Source: CAXMRP01 sp965216515
GTDB taxonomy: Bacteria > Pseudomonadota > Alphaproteobacteria > Rhizobiales > Afifellaceae
NCBI GenBank assembly: GCA_965216515.1
Contig: OZ244173.1
Coordinates: 1,302,001-1,366,000, forward strand
Direction: 5' to 3'
Length of the DNA: 64,000 nt
Part shown: positions 54,335-63,993 of the stretch, piece by piece
Layout: every line of letters begins with the position of its first letter
Position numbering within the stretch: the stretch's first letter is position 1
Notes under the pieces: generated by a model
Databases searched by the model: none
What the model was told of the DNA's origin: nothing
The model's input: only the letters and a program-made list of their open reading frames with translations
Made by a program: the position numbers and the translations under genes

Positions 54335-55219
54335 TCAGTGTTTCGTGCCAGACCAAACCTTCTTCTTGGAATAGTAGAGCAGTCCCGCGAAAATGATCAG
54401 GAAAATCATCACGTTGAAACCCATTGCCTTGCGCGCCACCAGATGCGGCTCGGCGGCCCACATCAGGAAAGACACCACATCGCTGGCATACTGTTCCACG
54501 GTCTGCGGCACATCGTTGGCGGGATCGTCGTCCTGGTTTTGCGCATAGTCGATCTGGTCGTCGCTGAGCGGCGATGCCATGGCGATCTGATCGCCGGCGA
54601 GGAAGTAGGGATTGTAGCTCATCCCGTCCTGCAATTCCTTGCCGGCCGGCGGATCCTCATAGCCGGTCAGCAGCGAGTAGATATAGTCCGGCCCGCTCTC
54701 CTGATACTGCGTGAACGCATCGATGATGAACATCGGGAATCCGCGCTCCACCGCCCGCGACTTCGCCACCAGCGACAGATCCGGCGGATAGGCGCCGTTG
54801 TTCGATGCGGCCGCCGCGTTCTTGTTGGCAAAGGGTGCGGGAATCCGGTCTGCCGGGATGCCCGGCCGATCGAACATCTCGCCATCATCGTCCGGTCCGT
54901 CGGTAATATCGTATTCGGCCGCCAGCGCCTTGACTTCCGCCTCGCTGAAGTGGGGGCCTTCTTCGCTGGCCAGTGTCCGGAAGGCCACCAGGTCCAGCGA
55001 GTGGCATGACGCGCAGACTTCCCTGTAAACTTGGAAACCGCGCTGCAGCTGCTGCGGATCGAAGGTGCCGAATGGCCCCGAAAAGGTCCAGTCCACATGG
55101 CGCGGATGCTTCAGCGGATAGTGCGGGACCGCCCCCTCCTCTTCCGCCCCGTGGGCGAGCGAAAGCACGAAGGCACATGCCGCGAGTGTCAGGCCCGTAA
55201 GTTTCATCGCACGAATCAT
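54335..55219 (-). CDS. petC: Cytochrome c1 of the bc1 complex
   Basis: Cytochrome c1 passes electrons from the Rieske centre to soluble or membrane cytochrome c. The 294-residue protein has a signal peptide (ending near AHGA), haem-binding VCASCHSLDL, MSYNPYF with the region around the distal Met ligand, and a C-terminal membrane anchor (FNVMIFLIIFAGLLYYS). It is the last gene of petA-petB-petC. Confidence 0.96.
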   Translation of the reverse strand: MIRAMKLTGLTLAACAFVLSLAHGAEEEGAVPHYPLKHPRHVDWTFSGPFGTFDPQQLQRGFQVYREVCASCHSLDLVAFRTLASEEGPHFSEAEVKALAAEYDITDGPDDDGEMFDRPGIPADRIPAPFANKNAAAASNNGAYPPDLSLVAKSRAVERGFPMFIIDAFTQYQESGPDYIYSLLTGYEDPPAGKELQDGMSYNPYFLAGDQIAMASPLSDDQIDYAQNQDDDPANDVPQTVEQYASDVVSFLMWAAEPHLVARKAMGFNVMIFLIIFAGLLYYSKKKVWSGTKH

Positions 55220-55239
55220 GATCGCCTCAGCCTCTCGCC

Positions 55240-56541
55240 CTAACCACGCGTCTGTGGCGCCGCCGCGGCACCGTCAGGTTGTGCGCCCGCCCCGCTCTCA
55301 TCCGCCTCCTCATCGCCAAGCACCGCGTCGGCGATCGATGCCGGCCGCGGTTTCGGTGTCTCAAACAGGCCGAGCACCGGCATCAGGATCAGGAAATGGA
55401 AGAAATACCAGAATGTGCAAATCCGCGCCGCGATCACATAGCCGCCCTCCGCCGGTTTGGCGCCAAGCCAGCCCAGGAGCACGCAGACCGCGACCAGGAT
55501 CCAGAAAAACTGTTTGTAAAGCGGCCGATAGACGGCGGAACGCACCCGTGATGTATCCAGCCACGGCAGGATGAACAGCACCGCGATCGATCCGAACATG
55601 GCGATGACACCGCCGAGCTTTGACGGGATCGCCCTGAGGATCGCGTAAAACGGCAGGAAATACCATTCCGGCACGATGTGGGTCGGAGTCACCAGCGGGT
55701 CGGCCTGTTTGTAATTGTCCGGATGGCCCAGATAGTTGGGATGGTAGAAGACGAAATAGGCAAACAGCAGCAGGAAGCAGACCAGCGCGAAACTGTCTTT
55801 CACCGTGGCGTGCGGCGTGAAGGGCACTGTTTCGCTCTTGTTTTTGACCTCCACACCGGTCGGATTGGTCTGACCCGTCACATGCAGCGCCCAGACGTGC
55901 AGGATGACGACGCCGACAATCATGAACGGCAGCAGATAATGCAGCGAATAGAACCGGTTCAGCGTCGGATTGTCGACGGAGAAGCCGCCCCACAGCCAGG
56001 TGACGACCTGTTCGCCCACCAGCGGGATCGCCGAAAACAGATTGGTGATGACGGTTGCGCCCCAGAAACTCATCTGGCCCCAGGGCAGGACATATCCCAT
56101 GAACGCCGTCGCCATCATCAAAAGGAAGATGATGACGCCGAGGATCCACAGCAGCTCCCGCGGCTCCTTGTAGGAACCGTAGTAGAGCCCGCGGAATATG
56201 TGGATATAGACGGCGATAAAGAACATCGAACCGCCGGTGGCGTGCAGATACCGCAGCAGCCAGCCGAAATTCACGTCGCGCATGATGTGCTCGACGGAGC
56301 CGAACGCCATATCGGCGTGCGCGGTATAGTGCATCGCCAGCACGATCCCGGTGAGGATCTGCGCCACCAGCATGATCGAGAGGATGCCGCCGAACGTATA
56401 CCAGTAGTTCAGGTTGCGCGGCACCGGATAGGCGACGAAGGAATCGTAGATGAGCCGCGGCAACGGCATGCGCCGGTCGATCCAGCGCCCGATCCCTGTC
56501 GATGGATTGTAGCTTGAATGGCCGTCTGCTGACATCGTCAT
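55240..56541 (-). CDS. petB: Cytochrome b of the bc1 complex
   Basis: This 433-residue integral membrane protein binds two b haems and forms both quinone sites. It has the His-containing helices (LAMHYTAHAD, YLHATGGSMFFIAVYIHIFRG; SLHYLLPFMIVGVVILHVWALH) and the Qo motif PEWYFLPFYAILR. The C-terminal 40 residues form an acidic, Ala/Pro-rich extension. GGGGGAG lies before two in-frame ATGs (56541 and 56535); the latter has better spacing. Confidence 0.97.
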   Translation of the reverse strand: MTMSADGHSSYNPSTGIGRWIDRRMPLPRLIYDSFVAYPVPRNLNYWYTFGGILSIMLVAQILTGIVLAMHYTAHADMAFGSVEHIMRDVNFGWLLRYLHATGGSMFFIAVYIHIFRGLYYGSYKEPRELLWILGVIIFLLMMATAFMGYVLPWGQMSFWGATVITNLFSAIPLVGEQVVTWLWGGFSVDNPTLNRFYSLHYLLPFMIVGVVILHVWALHVTGQTNPTGVEVKNKSETVPFTPHATVKDSFALVCFLLLFAYFVFYHPNYLGHPDNYKQADPLVTPTHIVPEWYFLPFYAILRAIPSKLGGVIAMFGSIAVLFILPWLDTSRVRSAVYRPLYKQFFWILVAVCVLLGWLGAKPAEGGYVIAARICTFWYFFHFLILMPVLGLFETPKPRPASIADAVLGDEEADESGAGAQPDGAAAAPQTRG

Positions 56542-56550
56542 GCTCCCCCG

Positions 56551-57159
56551 TCAGCCGATGCGGATCGTTGTGTCATCGATGAATTCATAGGCCGGCACAG
56601 CCAGGTTCTCCGGCGCCGGGCCTTTGCGGATACGGCCCGCCGTGTCGTAGTGCGATCCGTGGCAGGGGCAGAACCAGCCGCCATAGTCGCCCTGCTCGCC
56701 GATCGGGATGCAGCCGAAATGGGTGCACACGCCGACCATGATGATCCAGGCCTCGCGCCCCGGTACGCCGCGGTTTTCGTCGGAAGCGTCGCCGGCGAGG
56801 TTGGCGTTGCGGGCATCGGTATCCTTCAAATCCTCCAGCGGCACGGCCCGCGCTTCCGCCACCTCCGCCTCGGTGCGGAAGCGGATGAACACCGGCTTGC
56901 CGCGCCAGGAGACCTTGATCGATTGCCCCGGCTCCATGGACGAAACATCGACCTCCACCGAGGCCAGCGCCAGCGCCGACGCATCGGGGTTCATCTGGTC
57001 GATGATCGGCCACGCCACGGCGGCGGCGCCGACGGCGCCCATCGCGCCTGTTGCAATCAGGAAGAAATCGCGGCGATTGGGTTCGCTGTCCCCATCAAGC
57101 CCGGCACTGCCCTGTGCGGTTGTCTCAGCCACTTCTCGCCTCGCTGCACCATTGTCCAC
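56551..57159 (-). CDS. petA: Rieske iron-sulfur subunit of the bc1 complex
   Basis: The 202-residue subunit carries the 2Fe-2S cluster in CTHFGCIPIG and CPCHGSHYD, which supply two Cys, two His ligands and the disulphide Cys pair. A Tat-like N-terminal anchor (RRDFFLIATGAMGAVGAAAVAWPI) holds it in the membrane. It starts with GTG and leads the operon petA-petB-petC, with 9 bp to petB. Confidence 0.96.
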   Translation of the reverse strand: MDNGAARREVAETTAQGSAGLDGDSEPNRRDFFLIATGAMGAVGAAAVAWPIIDQMNPDASALALASVEVDVSSMEPGQSIKVSWRGKPVFIRFRTEAEVAEARAVPLEDLKDTDARNANLAGDASDENRGVPGREAWIIMVGVCTHFGCIPIGEQGDYGGWFCPCHGSHYDTAGRIRKGPAPENLAVPAYEFIDDTTIRIG

Positions 57160-57512
57160 ATGTCGATGCCCGGATTGGGCACGGGCAACGCCCCACGGGC
57201 CTTGCCCAACGTTGGTGGGCCGGTTGCCCGGCCACCGGTTTCGTTGCCGGCTGATCCCGCCCCCTGGCGCGATCCCGCGACCACCTGTAACAGGCGCCGC
57301 GCCGCCGGTTCAATCCCTGACGGCACGATCCGGCAACATGCGATGTTTCCTTCGCCCGCTGCCGGCCGAACCGGCGCCGGTTTTGTCAAGATTCCGCCGC
57401 CCTGTCCAGATGGTCCGCACGGCGACGGCAGTTTGTCGCGGCTTCGCCCCGATCCGGACATGCAAAGCCTCCGGCGATCGGCGGCCCGGCCCGGATTCCC
57501 GGGCCGCGTCGC
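57160..57512. other. Intergenic region upstream of petABC
   Basis: About 350 bp between the petA start and the stop of the first ABC exporter. It should contain the petABC promoter. No gene, strong hairpin or recognisable operator was identified. Confidence 0.4.
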
Positions 57513-59369
57513 CTATTCCGCAGCGACCGGCGCGGCGGCGGCGCCGACATCGAGGAAACCGCCCGACTGCCGGGCCCAAAGGCGGGCATACAGCCCGTCG
57601 GCACCGAGCAGCGCCTCGTGGCTTCCCTCCTCCACGATTCGGCCATCGTCCATGACGATCAGCCGGTCCATGGCCGCGATGGTCGACAACCGGTGGGCGA
57701 TGGCGATCACCGTCTTGTCCTGCATCAACCGCTGCAACGAATCCTGGATCGCCGCCTCAACCTCCGAATCCAGCGCCGATGTCGCCTCGTCGAGCACCAG
57801 GACCGGGGCGTCCTTGAGGATCACCCGGGCGATCGCGATCCGCTGCCGCTGGCCGCCGGACAGCTTCACCCCCCGTTCGCCGACATGGGCGTCGAGACCG
57901 ACGCGACCCTTGAGGTCGGCAAGCTCCGGTATGAACCCGTCGGCCCGTGCCGCAACCAGCGCGGCACGGATCTCCGCCTCGCTCGCATCCGGCTTGCCAT
58001 AGCGCACATTGTCCCGCACCGACCGGTGAAGCAGCGATGTATCCTGGGTCACCAGGCCGATCGCCGCCCGCAGCGAGTTCTGGGTCACCGCCGCGATATC
58101 CTGGCCGTCAATGGTGATGCGACCAGATTCGGTGTCGTAGAAACGCAAGAGCAGATTGACGACCGTCGACTTGCCGGCACCCGACGGGCCGACAAGGCCG
58201 ACCTTCTCGCCGGGCCGGATCCGCAGAGAAAGATCATCCAGAACACCACCCGCCTTGCCATAGTGGAATCGCACATGGTCATAGACGACCGCGCCGGCTT
58301 CGACCTTCAGCGATTTGGCGTTCGGCTGGTCGACCAGCGCGTGGGGCCGGGAAATCGTACCGATCCCGTCTTGCACCGTGCCGATGTTTTCAAACAGCGA
58401 TGCCACTTCCCACATGATCCAGTGGGCCATGCCCTTCAGGCGCAGGATGAGCCCCACCGACAGCGCGATCGCGCCCGGTGTCACATGGCCCCGGGACCAC
58501 AGCCAGATCCCCGAAAGCGAGACCGCGAACAACAGCGCGCCGTTCAGCACCTCCAGCGTGACATTGAGCCGGGTGACGAGCCGGAACTGCCGATACACAT
58601 TGTCCAGGAACGGATCCATGGAATCCCGGACATAGGCCTCCTCGCGCGATGCATGGGCAAACAGCTTCACGGTCTGGATATTGGTATAGGAATCGACGAT
58701 CCGGCCGGTCACCACCGATCGCGCGTCGGCCTGTTCCTTGGCGATCACCCGCATTTTCGGCAGGAAATGGCGCAACACCACGACATAGACCAGAAACCAG
58801 ACCGCCAGCGGCGCCATGATCCGCCAGTCGCTCTGCCAGAACATCACGAGCGCGCCGGCCAGATAGACGGCCACGTAGACGAAGACCTCCGTCGTCAGCG
58901 CCAGCACCTGGCGCACCGCAAGCGCCGTCTGCATCACCTTGGTGGCCACCCGGCCGGCGAAGTCGTCCTGAAAGAACGTCATCGACTGACGCAGCACGTA
59001 GCGGTGCGCCAGCCATCGGATGCGCATGGGGAAATTGCCCATGATCACCTGGTTGTTGAAGGTCTCGTGGATCAGGTCGACCAATGGCATGACGATCAGG
59101 ATCAGCGCCCCGACCCCGATCAGCCACCACAGGTGATCGGACCAGAAGGTCGCCGGCTCCGCGCCGGCCAGGAAATCGACCAGGCTGCCCAGAAAGCCGA
59201 ACAGCGCCACCTCCAGGATCGCAAACAGCGCCCCGGTCAGCGAAACGATGGCAAAGTGCTTCCAGGCCGGCCGCGCATAGTGCCAGATGAAGGCAAACAA
59301 TCCCGTCGGCGGCATGTCGGGCACGCCGGCAGGGTAAGAGGGTAGGAGTCGTTCAAATTGGGAAAACAT
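57513..59369 (-). CDS. ABC exporter, fused permease and ATPase (copy 1)
   Basis: The 618-residue half-transporter has an N-terminal six-helix ABC-exporter membrane domain (about residues 25-330) and a C-terminal nucleotide-binding domain: Walker A GLVGPSGAGKST, signature LSGGQRQRIAIAR, Walker B VLVLDEATSALD, and H-loop IAHRLST. It belongs to the MsbA/LmrA-like ABCB group; the substrate is unknown. A stretch of about 290 bp in its ATPase region (57611-57900) is nearly identical to copy 2 at 61.5 kb, while the rest has diverged, a probable gene-conversion tract. The two may work as homodimers or pair together. Confidence 0.93.
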   Translation of the reverse strand: MFSQFERLLPSYPAGVPDMPPTGLFAFIWHYARPAWKHFAIVSLTGALFAILEVALFGFLGSLVDFLAGAEPATFWSDHLWWLIGVGALILIVMPLVDLIHETFNNQVIMGNFPMRIRWLAHRYVLRQSMTFFQDDFAGRVATKVMQTALAVRQVLALTTEVFVYVAVYLAGALVMFWQSDWRIMAPLAVWFLVYVVVLRHFLPKMRVIAKEQADARSVVTGRIVDSYTNIQTVKLFAHASREEAYVRDSMDPFLDNVYRQFRLVTRLNVTLEVLNGALLFAVSLSGIWLWSRGHVTPGAIALSVGLILRLKGMAHWIMWEVASLFENIGTVQDGIGTISRPHALVDQPNAKSLKVEAGAVVYDHVRFHYGKAGGVLDDLSLRIRPGEKVGLVGPSGAGKSTVVNLLLRFYDTESGRITIDGQDIAAVTQNSLRAAIGLVTQDTSLLHRSVRDNVRYGKPDASEAEIRAALVAARADGFIPELADLKGRVGLDAHVGERGVKLSGGQRQRIAIARVILKDAPVLVLDEATSALDSEVEAAIQDSLQRLMQDKTVIAIAHRLSTIAAMDRLIVMDDGRIVEEGSHEALLGADGLYARLWARQSGGFLDVGAAAAPVAAE

Positions 59370-59760
59370 GGCTTCGGTCCGGTTGGCGACGGGGTTTCAC
59401 ATACCCGGCCGGACGAAGCGTTATGCCGCGCGGGCCGGGATCAGGTCGGAATTGTGAGCGTTCGACGCAAGATTGCCTCCCGTGGCATCGACATCTCCCT
59501 GAATTTCGGATCATCTCCGGACATCACATCATCGGAGAAGATATCATCCCGGTTTCCCGGACTCCGGAAAAACCCGGAAATCGCGCCTGTCCGCGCAGCA
59601 AACAGGACATGGCGCGAAGCGAACAGGACAAGGCGCGCCAAATCCGTGATTCGGCGCACCGCTCCTTTAGCCGCTATTTCCGGCCCCGGCAATTCACATT
59701 CCAGCCCGGTCCGCACTCCGGCGCCGCCTGTTGCCGCAAATCCACAGGTCCCGCTCTGCC
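59370..59760. other. Intergenic region with a short direct repeat
   Basis: About 390 bp between ABC copy 1 and the DUF123 gene. It contains a 21-bp-spaced direct repeat (AACAGGACATGGCGCG at 59601-59616 and AACAGGACAAGGCGCG at 59622-59637). No gene was recognised. Confidence 0.45.
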
Positions 59761-60291
59761 CTATTCCGGTTCCCCATCCCGGTCCCTGTCGGCAAGGCCC
59801 CCGGCGGCCGCCAGCAGATGGCTCGTACAGGTCCGGCAATCGCTGGATCCGAAGCCCGCGGCAACGGCCGCGAACCGGCCGCCGGCGACCAGCGCGGCAA
59901 CGAGGTCGCATTCCCGCCCGCCGGCAACGCACACCGCCGCCAGCCTGTCGGCTGAGACGGTCAGCCGGTCGACATGCCAGCGGATCGCCTTTTGCGCTTG
60001 CAAGTGCCGTCCGACCCGTGCCGCCAGCCCGCCCGGTCCCCAGGCGCTGCCCGCATAAACATAGATGCCCGGCGGTATCCGGGTTTGCCGCCCCCTGACA
60101 CGAAGCGATACCGGGCGCCCGAGCTCGATCACCAGCCCGTAGGCGCCGGGCGAAGCCGGGCAATTTCCGGTTGATTGGCGATCGAGGACAATACCGGCTA
60201 CCCCACAGGCGGCAATCTGCCGTAAGATCATGCCGGTCCGGCCGGCCGCTTCGCCGGTTCCGGTCCGCATTCGCCCTTTCGACCTAGCCAT
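59761..60291 (-). CDS. DUF123 / GIY-YIG-like nuclease-fold protein
   Basis: The 176-residue protein has the DUF123 pattern: PGAYGLVIELGRP, RIPPGIYVYAGSAWGPGGLAARVGRHL, and AIRWHVDRLT, followed by a C-terminal SSDCRTCTSHLL with Cys residues. DUF123 proteins have a GIY-YIG-like fold and are sometimes fused to endonuclease III; function here is unknown. The ATG at 60291 is chosen because AAAGG precedes it; an ATG at 60231 is the alternative. It diverges from the AI-2E gene, 15 bp apart. Confidence 0.8.
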   Translation of the reverse strand: MARSKGRMRTGTGEAAGRTGMILRQIAACGVAGIVLDRQSTGNCPASPGAYGLVIELGRPVSLRVRGRQTRIPPGIYVYAGSAWGPGGLAARVGRHLQAQKAIRWHVDRLTVSADRLAAVCVAGGRECDLVAALVAGGRFAAVAAGFGSSDCRTCTSHLLAAAGGLADRDRDGEPE

Positions 60292-60306
60292 ACCGACCTT
60301 TTTGCC

Positions 60307-61410
60307 ATGCACGATCGCTTTCGCAACCTCGTTTATGCCGTCGCCCTGGTAATAATGATCGGCTGGCTGTTTCATATCGGCCGCTCGGTCATCATTCCCG
60401 TGATCGCCGGCGTCATTCTCGCCTACATCATCATCGCGCTGACCCGCCGGCTCGCCGACATCCCCCGCATCGGGCCGATGCTGCCGGTCGCCCTGCGCTA
60501 TGCCTTCTCCGTCCTGGTGATTATCGGCATCGTCGTCGCCATTATCATCCTGATTATCAACAATATCGGGCAGGTATTTGTCTTAATTCCGGAATATCAG
60601 ACGATTTTGCTCTCGGTCATACAGAATTTCGCCGTCCGGCTCGGGATTGAGACCGAGCCGACCTGGGAGACATTGCGCAACCAGGTCTTCGGTCAGATCA
60701 ACCTGCAATCGCTGATCGGCTCCACCGTCATATCGGTTTCCTCGTTCATCGGAACGATGGTGGTCGTGTTCATCTATACCGGCTTCCTGCTCGCCGAACG
60801 CCGGCTGTTTGAGCACAAGTTGACCCGTCTGTCCGACAATCCGAAGGATACGGCGCTGATCGCCCACATCCTCAACGACATCAACAGCCGCATCGGCGAC
60901 TATCTGGCGACGAAAACCTTCATCAACCTCATCCTCGGGTTGGCGAGTTATCTCATTCTGGTGTGGATCGGCATCGACCTGCCGGAATTCTGGGCGCTGA
61001 TGATCGCGCTCCTGAACTATATTCCCTATGTCGGATCTTTCCTCGGCGTCGTCTTTCCCGTTGGCCTGGCACTTGTTCAGTTCGGCGTCACATCGGCGGC
61101 GCTCTCCACGCTGATCGGCCTCACCTTCGCCCAAATCGTCATTGGCGCCATCCTCGAGCCGCGATTGATGGGCCAGACCCTCAACCTGAGCCCCTTCGTG
61201 ATCCTGGTGATGCTGACCGTATGGACCAGGCTGTGGGGCATACCCGGCGCGCTGCTCGCCATCCCGATCACCGCCATATTGGTGATCATCCTGTCGGAAT
61301 TCGACGGCACCCGGCCCTTCGCCATTCTTCTGACCCGCTCCGGCCGCATCCCGCGCCGCTCCCGCATCCGGCGCACCAACAACGTCAAACCGCGGAATCC
61401 GGCAAACTGA
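60307..61410 (+). CDS. AI-2E-family (PerM-like) permease
   Basis: The 367-residue integral membrane protein has the AI-2E/PerM family layout, with about eight hydrophobic helices: VIIPVIAGVILAYIIIALTR near the start, IGTMVVVFIYTGFLLAERR, the conserved NLILGLASYLILVWIGIDLPEFWAL and LNYIPYVGSFLGVVFPV, then GAILEPRLMGQTLNLSP. Members include autoinducer-2 exporters and Na+/H+ antiporters; the substrate is unknown. Confidence 0.92.
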   Translation: MHDRFRNLVYAVALVIMIGWLFHIGRSVIIPVIAGVILAYIIIALTRRLADIPRIGPMLPVALRYAFSVLVIIGIVVAIIILIINNIGQVFVLIPEYQTILLSVIQNFAVRLGIETEPTWETLRNQVFGQINLQSLIGSTVISVSSFIGTMVVVFIYTGFLLAERRLFEHKLTRLSDNPKDTALIAHILNDINSRIGDYLATKTFINLILGLASYLILVWIGIDLPEFWALMIALLNYIPYVGSFLGVVFPVGLALVQFGVTSAALSTLIGLTFAQIVIGAILEPRLMGQTLNLSPFVILVMLTVWTRLWGIPGALLAIPITAILVIILSEFDGTRPFAILLTRSGRIPRRSRIRRTNNVKPRNPAN

Positions 61411-61428
61411 GCCCGGCGGCGCGGCCGG

Positions 61429-63288
61429 CTATTCGGCCGCGTTCAGGCCGGCATCCGGCTCACCGACACCGAGGAAACCGCCGGACTGGCGTCGCCAAAG
61501 GCCGGCATAAAGCCCGTCGGCATCGAGCAGCGCCTCGTGGCTTCCTTCCTCCACGATTCGGCCATCGTCCATGACGATCAGTCGGTCCATGGCCGCGATG
61601 GTCGACAACCGGTGGGCGATGGCGATCACCGTCTTGTCCTGCATCAACCGCTGCAACGAATCCTGGATCGCCGCCTCAACCTCCGAATCCAGCGCCGACG
61701 TCGCCTCGTCGAGCACCAGGACCGGGGCGTCCTTGAGGATCACCCGGGCGATCGCGATCCGCTGCCGCTGGCCGCCGGACAGCTTCACCCCCCGTTCGCC
61801 GACATGGGCGTCGAGACCGCGCCGCCCGCGCAGATCCGTGAGGTCGGGGATAAACAGGTCGGCCTGCGCGGCCTTGCAGGCCGCAACAATCTCCGCCTCG
61901 CTCGCGTCCGGCCTGCCATAGCGCACATTGTCCCGCACCGACCGGTGAAGCAGCGAGATGTCCTGGGTCACCATGCCGACATTGGCGCGCAGGCTCTCCT
62001 GGCTGACGGCGGCGATATCCTGGCCGTCGATACGGATCGTCCCGCCCTCAAGATCGTAAAAGCGCAACAGCACGTTGACCAGTGTCGACTTGCCGGCCCC
62101 CGACGGCCCGACAAGGCCGACCCGCTCGCCCGGCGCGATGGCCAGCGACAGGTCCTCGATCACGCCCGCCTCCCGGCCATAATGGAACCGCACATGGTCG
62201 AATTCGATGGCGCCGCGTGACACCGCCAAGGCCGCCGCGCCCGGCAGATCGGTCACCTGGGTCGGCTGGGACAGGGTCTCGATTCCGTTTTCCACCGTAC
62301 CCATGGATTCGAAAATCTGTGTCACCATGCGCAGAATCCAGCCCGACATCATGTTGAGCCGCAGCACCAGCGTGATCGCCAGCGCGATGGCGCCGAGCGT
62401 GATCGCCCCGGCCGTCCACAGCCAGACCGCCAGCGCGCCGGTCGCAAAGATCAGCAGGCTGTTGAGCGCGGTCAGTGTCACCGTCATCGTCAGGATCGCC
62501 CGTTGCAGGTCGCGAAACGCCGACAGGTGCCAGTTCAGGCCCTCCTTGGCGAAGGCGTCCTCCCGTTCCGCATGCGCAAACAGTTTTACCGTCTGGATAT
62601 TCGTGTATCCGTCGACGATCCGTCCCGATAGCGCCGACTGGGCCTCAGAAAGCCGCGCCGAGCGGCGGCGGACCTGGGGTACCATTCGCACGATGATCAC
62701 GCCGTAGCAGCCGATCCAGACGATGACCGGCAGGGCAAGGCGCCAGTCCGCACCCACGAACAGCACCAGCGTCGCCACCGAATAGATGATCAGGAACCAT
62801 ACCCCGTCGACGATCGAGATCACCGTTTCACGAAGCGCATTGGAAGTCTGCACGACTTTCTGCGCAATCCGGCCGGCGAAATCGTTCTGGAAGTAGTTGA
62901 GGCTCTGGCGCAGGACGTAGCGATGGTTGCGCCAGCGCACCATGCTCGTCAGGTTCGGCACCAGCGACAGGCCGACGAGCGCCCGGTTGAGGATGATCGC
63001 GGCAGGTCTGACCAGCAGCACGACAACGCTCATCGCCGCCAGAACCATGCCATGTTCGGCAAAGAAGGTGGCCGGCTCACTGTCATTCATGCGGTCGACA
63101 AGGGTGCCGAGGAAGGCGAAGAGCGCGATCTCCGACAGCGACGCCACCATCGATACCGCGAGCGTCAGCGCCAGCAGGCCCCTGAACGGCGTCAGGAAGT
63201 GCCGGAAGAAGGCGAGCGTCGACTCCGGCGGCTGGCGCACCGGCCAGTCCTTGAGCGGCTCGATGACGTGTTCGAAGCGGGCGAACAT
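61429..63288 (-). CDS. ABC exporter, fused permease and ATPase (copy 2)
   Basis: The 619-residue half-transporter is a paralogue of copy 1 with the same domain order: a six-helix membrane domain, then Walker A GLVGPSGAGKST, LSGGQRQRIAIAR, VLVLDEATSALD and IAHRLST. Protein sequence outside the conversion tract differs substantially. The ATG at 63288 is preferred because it aligns with the family start (MFARFEHVIEPLKDW, compare MFSQFERLLPSY in copy 1); the frame is open to 63411. The 3' ATPase region (61530-61819) is almost identical to copy 1 at the DNA level. Confidence 0.93.
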   Translation of the reverse strand: MFARFEHVIEPLKDWPVRQPPESTLAFFRHFLTPFRGLLALTLAVSMVASLSEIALFAFLGTLVDRMNDSEPATFFAEHGMVLAAMSVVVLLVRPAAIILNRALVGLSLVPNLTSMVRWRNHRYVLRQSLNYFQNDFAGRIAQKVVQTSNALRETVISIVDGVWFLIIYSVATLVLFVGADWRLALPVIVWIGCYGVIIVRMVPQVRRRSARLSEAQSALSGRIVDGYTNIQTVKLFAHAEREDAFAKEGLNWHLSAFRDLQRAILTMTVTLTALNSLLIFATGALAVWLWTAGAITLGAIALAITLVLRLNMMSGWILRMVTQIFESMGTVENGIETLSQPTQVTDLPGAAALAVSRGAIEFDHVRFHYGREAGVIEDLSLAIAPGERVGLVGPSGAGKSTLVNVLLRFYDLEGGTIRIDGQDIAAVSQESLRANVGMVTQDISLLHRSVRDNVRYGRPDASEAEIVAACKAAQADLFIPDLTDLRGRRGLDAHVGERGVKLSGGQRQRIAIARVILKDAPVLVLDEATSALDSEVEAAIQDSLQRLMQDKTVIAIAHRLSTIAAMDRLIVMDDGRIVEEGSHEALLDADGLYAGLWRRQSGGFLGVGEPDAGLNAAE

Positions 63289-63432
63289 GGAGAATCCTTC
63301 TGCCCCGATAATGAGGCCGACAACGGACCTTGGCAAGCGCGGTGCGAAAGGCGGGGCGATCGGCGCCCCCGCCACGGCCAATTCGATGAACGCACAGCCC
63401 GCGCCGGCCAAAACCCATTCCGGTTCCGGTCG

Positions 63433-63993
63433 TCAGACCGGACTTGAAGGCCGCACCTCATCGCCGGTGCCGCCGATGACGCGGATGAACATGTCGGTCT
63501 GTGCCGTGGAATGCCCGGCCCTGGACCGAAACCCGGCTTTCTGGAGAACACGGGCCGATGCCGGATTATCCCGGGCGACCCCGGCGACCAGTGTCACCGG
63601 CCCATGCCCCTGCAACGCCGCGACAAGCCCGGACACCAATTCCGAGGCCAGTCCGCGGCCCCAGACCTCCTCCGCCAGGAGATAGCCGACATGGATTTCC
63701 CGGTGGCCGGATGCCGGCGCGCCGGCCGCCAGGATCAGCAGGCCGATCAGGCGGCCGGTGGCGGTATCGCAGACCAGCAGCACGTCGCTTTCCGCCGCAC
63801 GCGCCGTTATCCACCGGGACACGCACCCGCCATGGCGCGCCAGCTGCAATGGTGGCGGCAGGTGCGCGAGCACACGGGCGCTCAGCAGCCCGCCAAGCGC
63901 TCCCTCCAGCGCTTTGCGCCGGCCGGCGATCTTGATATCGCACCGCCAGTCGCGGACGCTGAGCCGGCCGGTTGAAAACGATTGGACCTGCAT
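63433..63993 (-). CDS. GNAT-family N-acetyltransferase
   Basis: The 186-residue protein shows the acetyltransferase fold of the RimJ/RimL type: IGLLILAAGAPASGHREIHVGYLLAEEVWGRGLASELVSGLV with the acetyl-CoA loop (WGRGLASE), then DNPASARVLQKAGF. It transfers an acetyl group to an amine, substrate unknown. It begins 7 bp from the right edge, so the upstream context is missing. Confidence 0.88.
   Translation of the reverse strand: MQVQSFSTGRLSVRDWRCDIKIAGRRKALEGALGGLLSARVLAHLPPPLQLARHGGCVSRWITARAAESDVLLVCDTATGRLIGLLILAAGAPASGHREIHVGYLLAEEVWGRGLASELVSGLVAALQGHGPVTLVAGVARDNPASARVLQKAGFRSRAGHSTAQTDMFIRVIGGTGDEVRPSSPV

Noticed and set aside
57618..59345. Plus-strand open frame (575 codons) opposite ABC exporter copy 1
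   Set aside because: It is an Arg/His/Asp-rich antisense translation; the minus strand has complete ABC motifs.
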